NCBI GenBank assembly: GCA_003514765.1
Contig: DOOY01000235.1
Span: 1 to 8,448 of the forward strand
Source: Nitrosomonas sp.
GTDB taxonomy: Bacteria; Pseudomonadota; Gammaproteobacteria; Burkholderiales; Nitrosomonadaceae
Reading direction: 5' to 3'
Length of the DNA stretch: 8,448 bases
The notes under the pieces are model-generated. The model worked only from the letters and a program-made list of their open reading frames with translations, made no database searches and had not been told where the DNA came from. A program made the position numbers and the translations under genes. Each line of letters starts with the position of its first letter. Position 1 is the first letter of the stretch. Below, in pieces: positions 8,001 through 8,448 of this stretch.

Positions 8001-8448
8001 GTGTTGGCGTTGTAGGTGGCTGACGTTATTTTAGGATTGACAGATGCTGTTATCGCAGCTGTTGCATCTGCAATATTTGTAGCTGTATCTGCGGCAGTTA
8101 GCCAATTGTCAGCCGCAGCCAAATTATAGATGGAACCACTGGAAGAGGTGGTGCCTGTTTGATCCAACAATGTTTCTACATTGGTTTTGTCTGCGCCAGA
8201 TAAGGTTATTGTAAACGATGTTGCTGAAGTAATTTCTGCATCTATAGTATTCGTAAGCGTATAAGTAGCATTGGCAACACCACCGGTGAACGTCAACATG
8301 GAAACATCAATATCGTTACTTGCGCCTGCTTTTTTAAACAAGTTGGCACCGGTGACGACCAATGTCCCGGTATTGGAGTCATAGGTTGCAGAAGTGATGG
8401 TTGGTGTTAGCACGTTACTGACCGTGATTCCGTTACCTGTTAGATCAG
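5063..8448 (-). CDS. Large repeat-containing RTX protein with C-terminal DUF4214-like region, partial (5' end beyond the right edge)
   Basis: This is probably a calcium-binding, type I-secreted surface or adhesion protein. The frame is open to the right edge. The GTG at 8413 is not a start: the residues before it (DLTGNGITVSN) continue the repeat pattern. The visible 1127 residues hold, in order, four 123-125-residue modules (ITSATY...TGxLxVTG...NDIDVS...YNLAAAxDW) to about 515; a Thr-Pro linker (517-539); an unnamed domain (540-745); a short RTX block (746-805) with GGGGDD, GGAGHD and GGTGDD; two related copies (about 805-873 and 959-1028); and a DUF4214-like end (1065-1113, YIQTLYNQTVGRQ) finishing SVLLLEGGI. 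There is no cysteine in the visible part and few basic residues, as is usual for T1SS/RTX substrates. The function is inferred from architecture. No T1SS genes are in view. Confidence 0.88.
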   Translation of the reverse strand, partial: DLTGNGITVSNVLTPTITSATYDSNTGTLVVTGANLFKKAGASNDIDVSMLTFTGGVANATYTLTNTIDAEITSATSFTITLSGADKTNVETLLDQTGTTSSSGSIYNLAAADNWLTAADTATNIADATAAITASVNPKITSATYNANTGDLIVTGTDIQANGSSSDIDVSMLTLTGEGDINYTLTDSADVERDSATQFTVTLSATDKAAINQIINKDGISSTGGTTYNLAAADDWNTNAVAGNTSDTTGNSITTSNVAAPVITSATYDASTGVLMVTGTGFLKANGAANDIDVSKFTLTGEGSDTYTLADATDVEITSGTAFTITLNSTDKAVVNQIINKNGISSTGGTTYNLAAAEDWATGADAAVNVVDATGNGITVNNVVAPTITSATYNTSTGVLVVTGTNFLKSSGAANDIVANKFTFAGEGGATYTLTTTANVEITSASAFTLNLNAADKTAVNLLINKNGTASNDATTYNLAAAEDWAAGADVTVNVADMTGNGIAATIPAPSSGGGGTPTTPTTPTTPTTPTTPTTPTTPAIKVTTKVIDGVTANIQSEADNSVTLNVPVVKSTRTEDQETLSDMHADIPVLINATEEPTLTVSLPTGVGLATNGQSEPMRTQDALTDLIRRIEQKTVTGSDEQLEMTMHSRNFIALLSENDFVSIQTITPVVGNDQIPDLPIIITGPNISGDGKQALIIDATNLPSGTVIQLDNVAFAAIIGAVDVVGGTGENFVMGNEASQFIVLGADNDILFGGGGDDTIGSLGGDDQTSGDAGKDNIFGGAGHDILTGGTGDDALNGGLGFDTAVQTGQLSDYQIRLSENRITLTSNSGEKDTFTDVELVQFEQGGSLAVAHSVAEAAAHHLVKTWLGRDLTSAEGNAVQDWVGADADNIVNAFLHLPEAVDLREKTAEELLAGLDENPNIIQLDIVRNLTGGNSNDRGYLPLGPALNIDGGGGHDVLQMTGNRTDVHIEQINDALEITRLQDGAMLSLKNVEMIAFDSGENVLLAHSQTESILGRLFQTFFNRDAAIEEWQLGREAIASKMNPNIILDWFQGNTNLRDLNDADYIQTLYNQTVGRQATESEFAYYQSQLESGDISRKWLAVDIANSDEAISTIGSVLLLEGGI
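5075..5257 (-). other. DUF4214-like C-terminal domain of the RTX protein
   Basis: Residues 1065 to about 1125 (DADYIQTLYNQTVGRQ, then YYQSQLESGDISR and VDIANSDE) match my memory of DUF4214, a helical domain common near the C-termini of RTX and S-layer proteins. The GR-x-x-T-x-x-E motif also occurs at residue 871, suggesting related copies upstream. The name rests on motif memory, not a profile search. Confidence 0.65.
6032..6211 (-). other. RTX (hemolysin-type calcium-binding) nonapeptide block
   Basis: Residues 746-805 of the large protein carry GGxGxDxUx-like nonapeptides: LGADNDILF, GGGGDDTIG, SLGGDDQTS, GDAGKDNIF, GGAGHDILT, GGTGDDALN and GGLGFDTAV. In known RTX proteins such repeats bind Ca2+ and fold as a parallel beta-roll after export. 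Here there are only about seven, and the third and fourth are degenerate, so this is a short roll. A second, single GGGGHDVL motif occurs near 954-961. Confidence 0.88.
6831..6899 (-). repeat. 9-bp tandem repeat encoding a Thr-Pro-Thr linker
   Basis: On the plus strand GGTGTTGTA is repeated seven times without error (6831-6893), followed by a six-base partial copy. Read from the minus strand it encodes seven TPT units plus TP (residues 517-539), directly after a GGGG run. It joins the module array to the C-terminal half. The unit is a multiple of three, so copy-number changes would lengthen or shorten the linker without breaking the frame. Confidence 0.96.
6911..8448 (-). repeat. Tandem array of about 370-bp modules (123-125 residues each)
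   Basis: Four complete copies lie at about 8030-8398, 7661-8029, 7286-7660 and 6911-7285, each beginning at the isoleucine of ITSATY. The tail of another copy (8399-8448) runs off the window. Successive spacings are 369, 369 and 375 bp. Shared positions include ITSATY, TGxLxVTG, YTL, a TFxxxL-like strand, DK, and YNLAAAxDW. The alternating Thr/Val/Ile pattern suggests extracellular beta-sandwich modules. I recall similar repeats in other proteobacterial RTX proteins but cannot name the family. The second and third copies are the closest pair at the DNA level around the IINK...YNLAAA stretch. Confidence 0.9.

Noticed and set aside
8411..8413. GTG as the start codon of the large RTX gene
   Set aside because: The upstream codons to the window edge stay open and encode the end of another repeat module (TGNGITVSN), so this GTG is an internal valine.

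Overview
The window looks like proteobacterial chromosome, most likely betaproteobacterial. The RNase E and RluC sequences, the divergent rne/rluC pair and the divergent tesA/ybbA pair all fit this. A Nitrosomonas-like ammonia oxidiser would suit the moderate GC content and the style of the large RTX protein, but that is a guess from general resemblance. The sequence alone cannot settle it.

Layout: (1) Positions 1-2209, minus strand, hold the N-terminal 736 residues of ribonuclease E, with the gene's 3' end beyond the left edge. (2) Positions 2210-2535 are a very AT-rich divergent control region between rne and rluC. It contains candidate back-to-back sigma70 promoters, two adjacent perfect 14-bp palindromes and an A-tract/T-tract hairpin. 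(3) From 2536 (or an internal start) to 3648, plus strand, lies rluC, a 23S rRNA pseudouridine synthase. (4) Positions 3679-4350, minus strand, encode an exported SGNH/GDSL esterase of the TesA family. (5) Positions 4349-5032, plus strand, encode a YbbA/LolD-type ABC ATPase. Its start codon interlocks with that of tesA in one CATG. (6) Positions 5063-8448, minus strand, hold the C-terminal 1127 residues of a very large repeat-built RTX protein that runs off the right edge.

Functionally, the left part is RNA housekeeping: mRNA decay and rRNA processing by RNase E, and ribosome modification by RluC. The middle is an envelope esterase/ABC pair known as divergent neighbours in E. coli. The permease gene that follows ybbA in E. 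coli is not here; the convergent RTX gene takes its place. The RTX protein is the least ordinary object. In N-to-C order it has four full modules of 123-125 residues, a Thr-Pro linker encoded by a 9-bp tandem repeat, an unnamed domain of about 205 residues, a short calcium-binding RTX block, and a C-terminal part built from two cryptic 155-residue copies followed by a DUF4214-like end. It is probably a type I-secreted surface or adhesion protein, but no secretion genes lie in the window.

I saw no tRNA, rRNA, insertion sequence, CRISPR array or convincing rho-independent terminator.
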